NCBI RefSeq assembly: GCF_002211765.1
Contig: NZ_CP022133.1
Span: 1,364,001 to 1,428,000, forward strand
Length of the DNA: 64,000 nt
Direction: 5' to 3'
Source: Idiomarina piscisalsi
GTDB taxonomy: Bacteria > Pseudomonadota > Gammaproteobacteria > Enterobacterales > Alteromonadaceae
Shown here: positions 47,824 to 56,194 of the stretch, in pieces
How positions within the stretch are numbered: position 1 is the first letter of the stretch
Layout: every line of letters begins with the position of its first letter
Notes under the pieces: generated by a model
What the model was told of the DNA's origin: nothing
What the model saw: only the letters and a program-made list of their open reading frames with translations
The model's database searches: none
Program-made: the position numbers and the translations under genes

Positions 47824-49109
47824 TGAATGGGAACATCAATTCTGTCTTTGGCTACAACAACACCATTTTTAATAGCATAACACTCTACAACGTGCTCACC
47901 TCTAAAGTCTGTACTTTCCTTCCTCTTATTGTAGCCTTCGTCCGAAAAAATTTGACCACGGATGCAATCTTTTCTCTTAGCCTCAGCCCCTCTATTCAAA
48001 ACCTTCCATTTTATTAAATATGGCTCTGGCACACTACAATACTTCACTGTGAATAGTAATTTTTTATTTGCCAGTAGTGGTATCGCCTTTGCTAGCATGT
48101 GTGTTAAATAGTGCTCTCTGAAACCGCGCTGTGAAACTTCGCACTCCAAAGTCATTGAATACCGAATATCGACGGGATATTGGTCTTCAATAAACTGCTC
48201 GGTATCACGCCAAGCTTTTTGACTTTTCGCTGCAGATTCTTGAACCTTCTGGGTCTTGCCGGGGAAGGGACGGCCATAAACTTTCTTCCATTTGTTATTG
48301 GCGCTATCCGAATCACCGGCTTCGATAGCGCTTAAGCAAAGCTGATATGCTTTTTTAGCTTTCCTTTGAAATTTACTTTTTACTTTGACGTTCTGGCCGC
48401 TGCCAAGAGCTTTATAATGGCTTTGATCAGGCAAATCGGACAGGTATTTGAAAAAGTCTCGGCCCATCCAATCATAATACAAGTAACTTCTACCATCGTA
48501 GTCAGATGTAGAGTTAAGAAAATTATGTGCTAAAGTATCAATAAGCAGGCCCCCTATTCCTACTCCGTGCTTGTTTTTCCATGCCCTAGCCATCTTACAC
48601 AATCGCCGTAGATTTCTATTTTTTTGCTCGACGAACTCTTTCATTGCTCGTATTTCTTCGCGAGGCTTGGTGATCGACCAGCGACCACCGTTATACGTAT
48701 CTGGGTACTTAAAACTTCCATCTTCCTGTTCGAAAACTGGCTGCACTTCTATGTGAAAGTTTTGGTAAGTTGCAGTTACTACCAGCCTATCGACGCGTAC
48801 ATCTGTTTTCGGGTATCTAGCCTTGATCGCATCCTTTGCGTCGGTCAGTAATTTTGATTGGCCGCCACTCTTATATTTATCCCATTGACCTGCTGGCATA
48901 ATATACAACATATCTAAATCGGAAACGCCTTTAATGGCTGTCCAGCGGCCGTAAGAGCCTACCTGTAAGCTATTGTTGGTCTTTGATTCTGAGTCCCTAA
49001 ACTTTTTATTGAGACTGGATGTAATTTCACCGTAACGTGAACTGATAGTGTCAGCATTATCAACTCTCAGATTATTCAGAAAATCAGAAAACATTTCAGC
49101 TACAGCCAT
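47820..49109 (-). CDS. CD-NTase (SMODS) with C-terminal AGS-C domain, CBASS signal synthase
   Basis: In this 429-residue protein the nucleotidyltransferase signature GSYGR is at 51-55, with SDLDML at 63-68 (catalytic Asp pair) and FHIEVQPVF near 118-126 (third acid). A nucleotidyltransferase second lobe follows, with the region ending RLCKMARAWKNKHG near 175. Residues 335-429 match the AGS-C domain (RGQIFSDEGYNKR, RGEHVVECYAIKNGVVVAKDRI). Such enzymes make cyclic or linear oligonucleotides on phage infection. It forms a minimal two-gene CBASS with the coupled SLATT protein; no Cap2/Cap3 or HORMA/TRIP13 genes are present. The start is 63 bases inside an attC R' box. Confidence 0.88.
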   Translation of the reverse strand: MAVAEMFSDFLNNLRVDNADTISSRYGEITSSLNKKFRDSESKTNNSLQVGSYGRWTAIKGVSDLDMLYIMPAGQWDKYKSGGQSKLLTDAKDAIKARYPKTDVRVDRLVVTATYQNFHIEVQPVFEQEDGSFKYPDTYNGGRWSITKPREEIRAMKEFVEQKNRNLRRLCKMARAWKNKHGVGIGGLLIDTLAHNFLNSTSDYDGRSYLYYDWMGRDFFKYLSDLPDQSHYKALGSGQNVKVKSKFQRKAKKAYQLCLSAIEAGDSDSANNKWKKVYGRPFPGKTQKVQESAAKSQKAWRDTEQFIEDQYPVDIRYSMTLECEVSQRGFREHYLTHMLAKAIPLLANKKLLFTVKYCSVPEPYLIKWKVLNRGAEAKRKDCIRGQIFSDEGYNKRKESTDFRGEHVVECYAIKNGVVVAKDRIDVPIQ

Positions 49110-49165
49110 AGAGAACTCTACATTGATATTTAAGAAATTGTTTGGGTCTGACGCTTACATTGAGC

Positions 49166-49266
49166 CTATAACGCCCCAAACAGAGGCAAATAATTGTTGA
49201 CTAAAATTAGCGACGCAGGAGCAAAAAGCCAACAATTACTTGCCCTGCTGGTTTGGCTTGTTAACG
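49166..49266 (-). repeat. attC-like cassette site I (minus orientation)
   Basis: 101 bases. On the minus strand R'' is CGTTAAC(AAGCC) and R' is GGCGTTATAG. The nested stem has CAAACAG/CTGGTTTGG outside and GGCAAaTAATTGTTG/CAACAATTAcTTGCC inside. The 2TM gene stops inside this site. Confidence 0.75.
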
Positions 49267-49757
49267 GTACTACCTGAAGCCTTTGCATTATCTAATAACT
49301 TACCTACCAACAGCGCCGACAGGTCAGAAGTAGGATAACCAGGCAACGGACTCTGAACCGAACCGTTATTTGAAGCTCCACTTTTAACATTGAAGGCATC
49401 AACAGTTAGTGAAGAAATAATTTGGTCTATAGCTCTTTCATCAAAAGACTGAGCGATATTTAAACGAGCAAATGCCAATTTATAGTGCTCATACTTTGAT
49501 ATTTCGGTTAAATGATACCTGTGAAGAGCCATTAGCACTCCAAAAGCTACAACACAGAATGCAGATAGAGTTAAAGTAGAACTTGTTGATGCCGCATCAG
49601 GGCCAACCCCATAGCTGGGGTATATAACCATTCCACCAAAAATTAATGCTGCTAAGGAAAACATGAAGTGCAATTGTGATCTCATTTGATGGTGCTTGAG
49701 TCGCTCAGAGCAAAAACCTAAAGCACCATCTATTCCTGATATATTTCCGTTACTCAT
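49236..49757 (-). CDS. 2TM cassette-encoded membrane protein
   Basis: This 173-residue protein has two hydrophobic helices at about 28-46 and 62-80 (FMFSLAALIFGGMVIY and LSAFCVVAFGVLMAL), with the remainder soluble. Its C-terminus STVNKPNQQGK is encoded by the attC R'' region. The start is 17 bases after the R' box GTTAGCA. The layout recalls SLATT/2TM effector-like proteins but no family is certain. Function unknown. Confidence 0.6.
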   Translation of the reverse strand: MSNGNISGIDGALGFCSERLKHHQMRSQLHFMFSLAALIFGGMVIYPSYGVGPDAASTSSTLTLSAFCVVAFGVLMALHRYHLTEISKYEHYKLAFARLNIAQSFDERAIDQIISSLTVDAFNVKSGASNNGSVQSPLPGYPTSDLSALLVGKLLDNAKASGSTVNKPNQQGK

Positions 49758-49784
49758 TTGTACTCCATGGTACTGCTAACATCT

Positions 49785-51106
49785 ATGGACGCTCCCAATT
49801 GTGCAAGTAAAATATCGAAGCCAAAAGAGTGTGTTGCAGCCATCTATCCGGGCTCTTGATGTCGATTATTCGACGGCCCCTGACGGTATTCGCGAACTGG
49901 GGCCTAATCATTTGAACGCTCTTTTTAGAGCTATGTTAGGTTCAGGTTTACCCAGTGACGATGTCATCTCTTTGCCTTCTACTTTTTACCTGCGCAACAC
50001 GGTTGCGAGCTGTTTAACAGGAGTATGACTCCTGATACTTTGTTCCTTTACTTAATAACGCCCACACAATTCTTGCTAATTTATTGGCCAGCGCCACTAT
50101 CACAACATTCTTATGTCGTCGGCAGAGTAAATCTCTGAGCCACCGGCTTACTGTGCGTTTCGGGTTCAAGTGACGGATAACCGCTCTGGCACCGTGTATC
50201 AACATACTGCGTAGGTAACTATCACCGCGCTTACTGATGCCCTGTAGTTTGCTTTTACCACCACTCGAATGCTGTTTAGGTACAAGACCTAACCAGGCAG
50301 CGAACGCTCTGCCGTTACTAAAACTCTTAATATCACCGAAACTGGCCACCAGCGCGGACGCCGTTAACGGGCCGATACCCGGCACTTCACCCAGTCTTTT
50401 ACAATCTTCCGCGCTACTGGAGTTTCCGTGAATTTCTGACTCCAGAAGCGCTATGTGCTCGTCCGTTTCCCAAAGCCTAGAAACCATCACATGAATATGC
50501 CGTCGCAATAGCTCGGGGAGTTGTGATTCAACGGCGCCATATTCTTCTTTAAGCCAACTCCTGAACTTATGAAGACCGACTGGTGCTATCACGCCGAACT
50601 CACCCATCATTGCACGTAGCCGGTTAACCAGCGATGTTCGATCCCGAACCAATCCTCTTCTGTCACGATGCAGAAGCATAAGAGCTTGCTGCTCAACTGA
50701 TTTTATCGCGACAAAACGCATGCTGGGTCGCACGACCGCTTCACAAATAGCATCCGCATCAGTTGCGTCGTTTTTATTCGTCTTCACATAAGGCTTAACG
50801 TACTGCGGCGGCATAAGTTTAACTTCATGCCCTAACTGCTCTATCTCTCTCGCCCAATAGTGAGAACTACTGCATGCTTCCATTCCTACAATACATTTGG
50901 GAATATTAGCCAGCATAGGTAAAATCTTAGCTCTACTAACCGAACGGTTGAACAAGCGCTTACCCGAATTATTAGCGGCGCAGACCTGAAACACGTTCTT
51001 AGCTAAATCAATTCCAATTACCGATATAACTTTGTCCATTTCGCTCTCCTCAAAACCCTGTTCTTAACGGAACAAGTTTAGTGGACTTTTAGAGGGGAGC
51101 GTCCAT
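49785..51106 (-). mobile_element. IS110-family insertion sequence (IS1111 group)
   Basis: About 1,322 bases with 12-bp perfect inverted repeats ATGGACGCTCCC/GGGAGCGTCCAT and one transposase. The longer non-coding end (about 229 bases) is on the 3' side of the transposase, typical of the IS1111 group, whose bridge RNA is encoded there. It abuts a minus-strand GTTAGCA R' box at 49,774, in line with IS1111 members that target attC sites. Confidence 0.8.
50014..51039 (-). CDS. IS110-family transposase
   Basis: This 341-residue DEDD transposase has an N-terminal RuvC-like fold with IGIDLAKNVFQVCA and later MEACSSSHYWARE. The segment NKNDATDADAICEAVVRPSMRF supplies further acidic residues. The C-terminal Transposase_20 region has EVPGIGPLTASALVASFGDI and the conserved serine region SKLQGISKRGDSYLRSMLIHGARAV. 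It appears intact. It works with a bridge RNA that pairs with donor and target DNA. Confidence 0.92.
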   Translation of the reverse strand: MDKVISVIGIDLAKNVFQVCAANNSGKRLFNRSVSRAKILPMLANIPKCIVGMEACSSSHYWAREIEQLGHEVKLMPPQYVKPYVKTNKNDATDADAICEAVVRPSMRFVAIKSVEQQALMLLHRDRRGLVRDRTSLVNRLRAMMGEFGVIAPVGLHKFRSWLKEEYGAVESQLPELLRRHIHVMVSRLWETDEHIALLESEIHGNSSSAEDCKRLGEVPGIGPLTASALVASFGDIKSFSNGRAFAAWLGLVPKQHSSGGKSKLQGISKRGDSYLRSMLIHGARAVIRHLNPKRTVSRWLRDLLCRRHKNVVIVALANKLARIVWALLSKGTKYQESYSC

Positions 51107-51550
51107 ACCATTATTTGTATATTGCGCGTGCCCACTTTGTCACCCATTAAATTGGTCGGTACCTAGCTTTAAGTTACTGAGCTAAAAAGATTCCAACCAT
51201 GAAACGCCATAAATCAGCAAAACTAATTTGAGCATGATCAACTAAACTCTAACAAGCGCAGACTACCCAACTGTGATTTTTTATAATGTCATTGACAGTA
51301 AACGACTTAAATACATAGCACAATAACAAAACGCGCAATATTGCAGAGATAAGTATGCCATTCCTGATTCTCACCTCCCGCTCTTACTAATAAGAGAGAG
51401 GTGAATAAACAGTTGAGTTAGGCAAAAATCCTAACCCTAGCTCATCGCGGTCTGACTGCCTAATCCCAAAAGTGAAGGTTATCGCCCGAAATAACCGGTA
51501 TGGTTCAGCTAATCCGGCGGCATAGGCACTTAGTTTATTGACTTGTTCGA
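51107..51550. other. Gene-free region right of the IS, with hairpin
   Basis: 444 bases without a credible gene. It contains the right 48-bp inverted repeat copy, an attC-like R'' string CTCTAACAAGCGC at 51,246, and a hairpin CACCTC...GAGGTG with inner CTCTT/AAGAG (51,372-51,402). Confidence 0.6.
51286..51333 (-). repeat. 48-bp inverted repeat, right copy
   Basis: Reverse complement of 38,733-38,780 with three mismatches in 48. Beyond the core the sequences diverge at once on both sides. Confidence 0.8.
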
Positions 51551-52159
51551 TTATGTAAAAACATAGACTAGCCAAACAATTTCCATAATTAGAAGAATAA
51601 AATAAATAAAGTACTCAAGGAAGCTGTGGAAAAGCGCTACAGGGACCCTATACCATCGTTTTTGAAATGAATCAGTCCATTGCGCTTTAACATGGTAGTA
51701 ATCAACTGGCTTGTGGTTATCGTATTTAGCCAGCACACGCTCATACATAGCTTGAAGGTCATCGTAATTCTGTTCGGTATGGAGAGTGGTGTTATCTAAG
51801 TTCTTTTTAACCTTCATGAGCAAGCTGTGAAGCTCTCTTCCGCAATCATGGAACTTTTCGGATCGAATACCGAAATCGCTTTTACTTAAAGCTGTGGAAA
51901 CTACCAAAATAGTAATACTGAAAAATATAGACATGAGATCTAGAGACTGTCCGTTAATGGAAGTGTTTATCTCTAAGGCCCTCACTAATGATACGAAAAT
52001 AAGTCCCAGCGAAAAAAATATAACAATCGCGAGAGATAAAATATTATGGCGCCGCATGCGATTGCTAGCATTGAATCTACAACTAGCCGTTTTATCTATA
52101 CGCTTATAAATTTCTTCAAAAGTGTCTTTCAACTGTTTTCCTAAAATATCTAATGACAA
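51551..52159 (-). CDS. SLATT-like membrane protein without a partner
   Basis: This 202-residue protein has two hydrophobic helices at about 41-60 and 73-88 (ILSLAIVIFFSLGLIFVSL, LMSIFFSITILVVST), a coiled region, and a third hydrophobic segment near 180-200. The run RFNASNRMRRHN before the first helix is typical of SLATT families. No nucleotidyltransferase or other sensor is adjacent. A gene of unknown function lies about 130 bases upstream on the same strand. It could be an orphan effector or work with that gene. Confidence 0.55.
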   Translation of the reverse strand: MSLDILGKQLKDTFEEIYKRIDKTASCRFNASNRMRRHNILSLAIVIFFSLGLIFVSLVRALEINTSINGQSLDLMSIFFSITILVVSTALSKSDFGIRSEKFHDCGRELHSLLMKVKKNLDNTTLHTEQNYDDLQAMYERVLAKYDNHKPVDYYHVKAQWTDSFQKRWYRVPVALFHSFLEYFIYFILLIMEIVWLVYVFT

Positions 52160-52286
52160 AGTACACCCGCGGGTTTGGCATTTTGTGATCTCCAGTTAAC
52201 CCATTTTAATGGAAACCTAACCTAAGTCATGGTTCCATGACTGGGGGAGAGCTCATGCAGTATAAATCCTAAGAATTTAATTAACG

Positions 52287-52805
52287 CTATTTCAGCAAAT
52301 CAGGCCACTTAGATTTATCACTCCCAAAAATTCTCTTAAGTTCTTTTTCCGACTCTTCACTTTGAACTGCCTCGCCTCTCTCTAAAGAGCTTAGATAAAA
52401 CTCATAGTGCTCGTTCGACTTCCTACTGTAAAGTGCTTCTAGATCAGCAACTTTTTCCCTCTTGGCACACAACCGAACCTTATCAAATATCTCTGAAAGT
52501 AAAAGGTGGCAATAAGCGTCTTGAATCATGTCGTTTTGGTGCGAAAATGCCTTTTGACGAACAGCAATAGCCACAGGAATGAGCTTACTTGAAATATACG
52601 TTTCTAATTCAGGAAAACGTCCTGCCTTTTGAAAGTAAGGTATGATTTTCACACATATGGCAGAATGATCTAGATTGTAATTGGGTAAATCACCAATCAA
52701 TTCATCTAAGATCCTAATGGCATTATCAAATTTCTTGTGTCGCGCGAACTCGCTGGCTTCTTTTACTTTAGCCGATAGTTCGATATCCTTTTTACTGTGT
52801 TCCAT
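52287..52805 (-). CDS. Hypothetical protein (helical, TPR-like)
   Basis: This 172-residue, mostly helical protein has repeats resembling tetratricopeptide helices (VKEASEFARHKKFDNAIRILDELI, AICVKIIPYFQKAGRFPELETYI). It ends in a charged tail (EKELKRIFGSDKSKWPDLL). No catalytic motif. It lies upstream of the SLATT-like gene on the same strand. Function unknown. Confidence 0.5.
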   Translation of the reverse strand: MEHSKKDIELSAKVKEASEFARHKKFDNAIRILDELIGDLPNYNLDHSAICVKIIPYFQKAGRFPELETYISSKLIPVAIAVRQKAFSHQNDMIQDAYCHLLLSEIFDKVRLCAKREKVADLEALYSRKSNEHYEFYLSSLERGEAVQSEESEKELKRIFGSDKSKWPDLLK

Positions 52806-53179
52806 TCAGTAGTATCCTATCGCTGATATTACCATCCGAGTAAAATTAGCCCTCTTGTGCCTGTTAAATAACTTTAATTGAGTTGTTTAACTCTCGCAAC
52901 AACACTCCATTAAAAGTCCGCCTTGAGCGAGCAGCAGGCTACTCATAGAATCTCAATTTTCTCGGCCCTCCCCTCAAGGGAAACCTTCGATTTTCTTTGT
53001 CAGTGTAATTTTTAGCTAAAAATATCGCCCAACTCTTTCCATACGGTCGAAACACTCAACAGGCAATTCAGTTAAATAGTGGGCTGCCCTATCTTTATAT
53101 TGATTGGAATATCATCTATAGCCTGACTATATTTAATTCACCAGTAAACCTATCGCTATTTGACTGTGGGGAAACTGCC
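52806..53179. other. Intergenic region before the signalling cluster
   Basis: 374 bases. It separates the defence-like cargo (minus strand) from four plus-strand signalling genes and must contain the divergent promoters. I see no repeat, RNA or operator that I can support. Confidence 0.45.
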
Positions 53180-54121
53180 GTGGATAAAATTAATACGCCC
53201 GACATAGAGTCTAAACTCAAAGAGGAAATCGATGAAAGTACAGTTTTAGTTGTCGAAGATAATGATGTTGATTTTTCAGTCGTAGACAGGGCGTTAACTG
53301 ATTACTGCAAGATAGAGCGCTGTCACTCGACCGAGGAGGCTATAAAGAAGGTTTTTAACATTGAACCTCATATAATAATTATCGACTACCACCTTCCCAA
53401 CAAGAATGGTATCGAGCTGTGTACTGAACTTCGTGACTACAACCGTTTTGAGTCAACTCCTATCCTCATGGTTACAGGTGACGAGCACGCTACTCTCGAG
53501 TTGGACTTTTGGAACGCAGGTTGCAGTGACTTTGTGAAAAAACCGTTTAACCCAACAACCTTAATCAAGCGTGTAGAGCATCACCTAAAATATCAAAAAA
53601 TGCTCGACCGTTATCGCAATGAAGCAATGATTGACTCCCTGACAAAGGTATTCAACCGGCGATACTTAGAATCAGTGACAAAGCAACTTTATGCTCGCCT
53701 CGAAAGCCCTCAGGTTTCTGCGTTGATGGTGGATGTGGATTGGTTCAAACGATACAACGATACATACGGTCACCTCGCCGGAGATTCGGTATTGGTGAGA
53801 GTGGCCGATGCCCTAACAAAGTGCTTGGAGCGCTCGACAGACTTTGTCACAAGACTCGGCGGAGAGGAGTTTGCCATTGTCCTCCCAAACACTGACGACG
53901 TAGGAGCGAATGTGATAGCGAATAGAGTGATAAAATCGGTGGAAAGTTTGAATATAGCTCATAACGAGTCTCCATTTGAAAAAGTAACCGTGTCCGTCGG
54001 CGGTGTGACACATCAGCACCCTCCCAAAGACTGGCAAGCGTTAGTTGACGAAGCCGACTCAAATTTATATTTAGCGAAAGGCAATGGACGAAATCAGTTT
54101 GTATGTAGTTCATCCATTTGA
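53180..54121 (+). CDS. Response regulator with GGDEF output (diguanylate cyclase)
   Basis: In this 313-residue protein (GTG start) the receiver occupies about 20-140, with the acidic pair in VVEDNDVDF and the phospho-Asp in IIIDYHLPNKNG. The GGDEF domain spans about 150-310 with DSLTKVFNRRYLE and an active-site loop RLGGEEFAIVL, so it should make cyclic di-GMP. No RxxD inhibitory site precedes the loop (the position reads FVTRLGG). First of four same-strand signalling genes; its kinase may be one of the two downstream. Confidence 0.9.
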   Translation: MDKINTPDIESKLKEEIDESTVLVVEDNDVDFSVVDRALTDYCKIERCHSTEEAIKKVFNIEPHIIIIDYHLPNKNGIELCTELRDYNRFESTPILMVTGDEHATLELDFWNAGCSDFVKKPFNPTTLIKRVEHHLKYQKMLDRYRNEAMIDSLTKVFNRRYLESVTKQLYARLESPQVSALMVDVDWFKRYNDTYGHLAGDSVLVRVADALTKCLERSTDFVTRLGGEEFAIVLPNTDDVGANVIANRVIKSVESLNIAHNESPFEKVTVSVGGVTHQHPPKDWQALVDEADSNLYLAKGNGRNQFVCSSSI

Positions 54122-54386
54122 TAGCGGAGGGCTAAGTTTGGAAACTAATTAAGGGTATTGAGGCGCTGCTGATTTGCTAATTTTGACTAAGGAGCGGATA
54201 AATCACAGTGAGTGTAAGAACACAAGAATATGAATGAACGCTCATAGAGCGGCGCTCTAGAATGAGACAAGTACTTCTTAAAAATACGTCCTCAGTTTAA
54301 AGAGCTTAATTTAATTTTTGATTGCCTAGAAATCTGAGCTTGCTAGATTAGAGCTTTAATCAAATGATTTTCCGATTGAGTCTGCA

Positions 54387-56144
54387 ATGAAAAAGAATAT
54401 TTTACGTTATCTAGAATGGTACCACTGGTTAGTTGTAGCTCTATCGTTGGCCCTGACTCTCACAGCATGGCAGGTGACAAAAATACAAGCCGAAGAAAAG
54501 GCCTATAATCGATTTAAGTTTCAATCAGATCAAGTTATCGAGCTCATAAATGAGCGCATGGCTAAGTATGAAGAAGCCTTGTGGGCAGGTGTCGCCATGT
54601 TACACGTAATGCCTGACTCGGTAACACGAGCACAGTGGAACACCTTCGCCGCGTCTTTAAATATTGAGCAGCGGTTTCCTGGCATTAATGGTATTGGCGT
54701 TATTCACTATGTTCCCCTAGATAAGCAAGATAGCTATATATCTTGGCAAACACAAAGCTTCGAGGGATTTGCACCGTATCCCGACCATAATCAAAGTGAA
54801 TGGTGGCCGATATCCTATATTGAGCCAGAGTCAGCAAACTCTAAAGCTGTAGGGCTCGATATGGCACATGAAGAAAACCGCTATACCGCGGCTTTGAAAG
54901 CACGATATGAGCGAGTGACTCAGATGACAGGCCCGATAACACTCGTTCAAGACCAAAGAAAAACGCCTGGTTTTTTGCTGTTCGCACCTTGGTATAGCGA
55001 CTCTATTCCTCCTTACTATGGAGACTCAGAGTCGGGCTTTGCTGGTTTGGTTTATGCTCCGTTTATCGTTGAGAGATTAATGGGGGGGACTTTAAGTAAC
55101 TTCAACGACTTAATTGGTTTCTCCATCTATGACGGGGAAGACAAGTTGTATGAGGATATCTCAGTCAAAGTTGGTGATTTCAGCCCCATGTTCAGTGAGT
55201 CAAGAAACATCGATATGTACGGTAGAACCTGGACATTTAACCTAAGGTCTTCCCCTGAATTTACTTCTCAAACAGAAACTTCAGAGCCCAAACTAATCTT
55301 AGTGACAGGTGTCGTTATCGATGTCCTATTAATCGCTTTATTTATTGCTTTATCCCGAACGAAAAATAAGGCAACGGAGTTAGCCGAGCGCACAACTCGA
55401 CACTTGAAAAAGCGCAAAGATGAGCTAGAAAAAACCAAGAGTAAATTGCTTAAACAAAATGAGGAGCTGGTGGAGGCAAACAAAGAGCTCGATAGATTTG
55501 CCTTTGTGGCATCACACGATCTCAAGGCTCCCCTTAGAGGAGTGGCGCAGTTAAGTGAGTGGATTGAAAGTGATAAAGAAAACAGTTTGTCAGCTACATC
55601 CAAGGAATACTTCTCTTTATTAAGAAGCCGCATATTGAGACTGGAACGCCTTCTTAATGCACTGCTTCAATATTCTCGGGTCGATAAGAAGCAACAACCT
55701 GAAGAGGTTATTGATTTCGAAGCGCTTGTTGAGGAAACATTCAACTTAAATTCGCCTCCGAAAGGTTTTCGACTCGAGCTTGATAGCAATATTGGTGAGC
55801 TAGTGACAGATAAAGAGTCATTGAGTCGTGTCTTAGGAAATATTATCAACAACTCGGTCAAACACCACGATAAAGAGAACGGTACCGTGTCGGTATCAAG
55901 CACTTATACTGACAAAGGAGTGGAGATTAGGGTGAGCGACGATGGACCTGGAGTTGCAGAAGAGTTTAAGGAAAAGGTATTTGAGCTTTTCCATACATTA
56001 AGGCCTAGAGATGAAGTAGAAGGAAGTGGTCTAGGATTAGCAATTGTACGTAAGATAGTGGAGAAAAGAGGCGGTAGCTGCCAAATAGAGCAGAATCTCC
56101 CGCGGGGGGTTACCTTCGTGATTCACTGGGTAATCGCTCGTTAA
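54387..56144 (+). CDS. CHASE-domain sensor histidine kinase
   Basis: In this 585-residue protein there is a membrane helix at about 13-30, an extracytoplasmic CHASE domain at about 45-250 (FPGINGIGVIHYVP, GLDMAHEENRYTAALKAR) and a second membrane helix near 305-320. A coiled coil follows, then a HisKA-type segment with FVASHDLKAPLRG and a HATPase domain (NNSVKHHD, VSDDGPGV, GSGLGLAIV). CHASE domains bind small extracellular ligands. It lacks a receiver, so it probably phosphorylates the REC-GGDEF or REC-GGDEF-EAL neighbours. Confidence 0.88.
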   Translation: MKKNILRYLEWYHWLVVALSLALTLTAWQVTKIQAEEKAYNRFKFQSDQVIELINERMAKYEEALWAGVAMLHVMPDSVTRAQWNTFAASLNIEQRFPGINGIGVIHYVPLDKQDSYISWQTQSFEGFAPYPDHNQSEWWPISYIEPESANSKAVGLDMAHEENRYTAALKARYERVTQMTGPITLVQDQRKTPGFLLFAPWYSDSIPPYYGDSESGFAGLVYAPFIVERLMGGTLSNFNDLIGFSIYDGEDKLYEDISVKVGDFSPMFSESRNIDMYGRTWTFNLRSSPEFTSQTETSEPKLILVTGVVIDVLLIALFIALSRTKNKATELAERTTRHLKKRKDELEKTKSKLLKQNEELVEANKELDRFAFVASHDLKAPLRGVAQLSEWIESDKENSLSATSKEYFSLLRSRILRLERLLNALLQYSRVDKKQQPEEVIDFEALVEETFNLNSPPKGFRLELDSNIGELVTDKESLSRVLGNIINNSVKHHDKENGTVSVSSTYTDKGVEIRVSDDGPGVAEEFKEKVFELFHTLRPRDEVEGSGLGLAIVRKIVEKRGGSCQIEQNLPRGVTFVIHWVIAR

Positions 56145-56194
56145 TAATCTGACAAAGCCTGTAAGGGATTAACAGAAACAAACAGGAAGAGCAC

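Noticed and set aside
49801..50028. 75-codon plus-strand frame covering the IS non-coding end
   Set aside because: It lies entirely within the IS1111-group 3' end where a bridge RNA is expected, antisense to the transposase, with a GTG start and no ribosome site.
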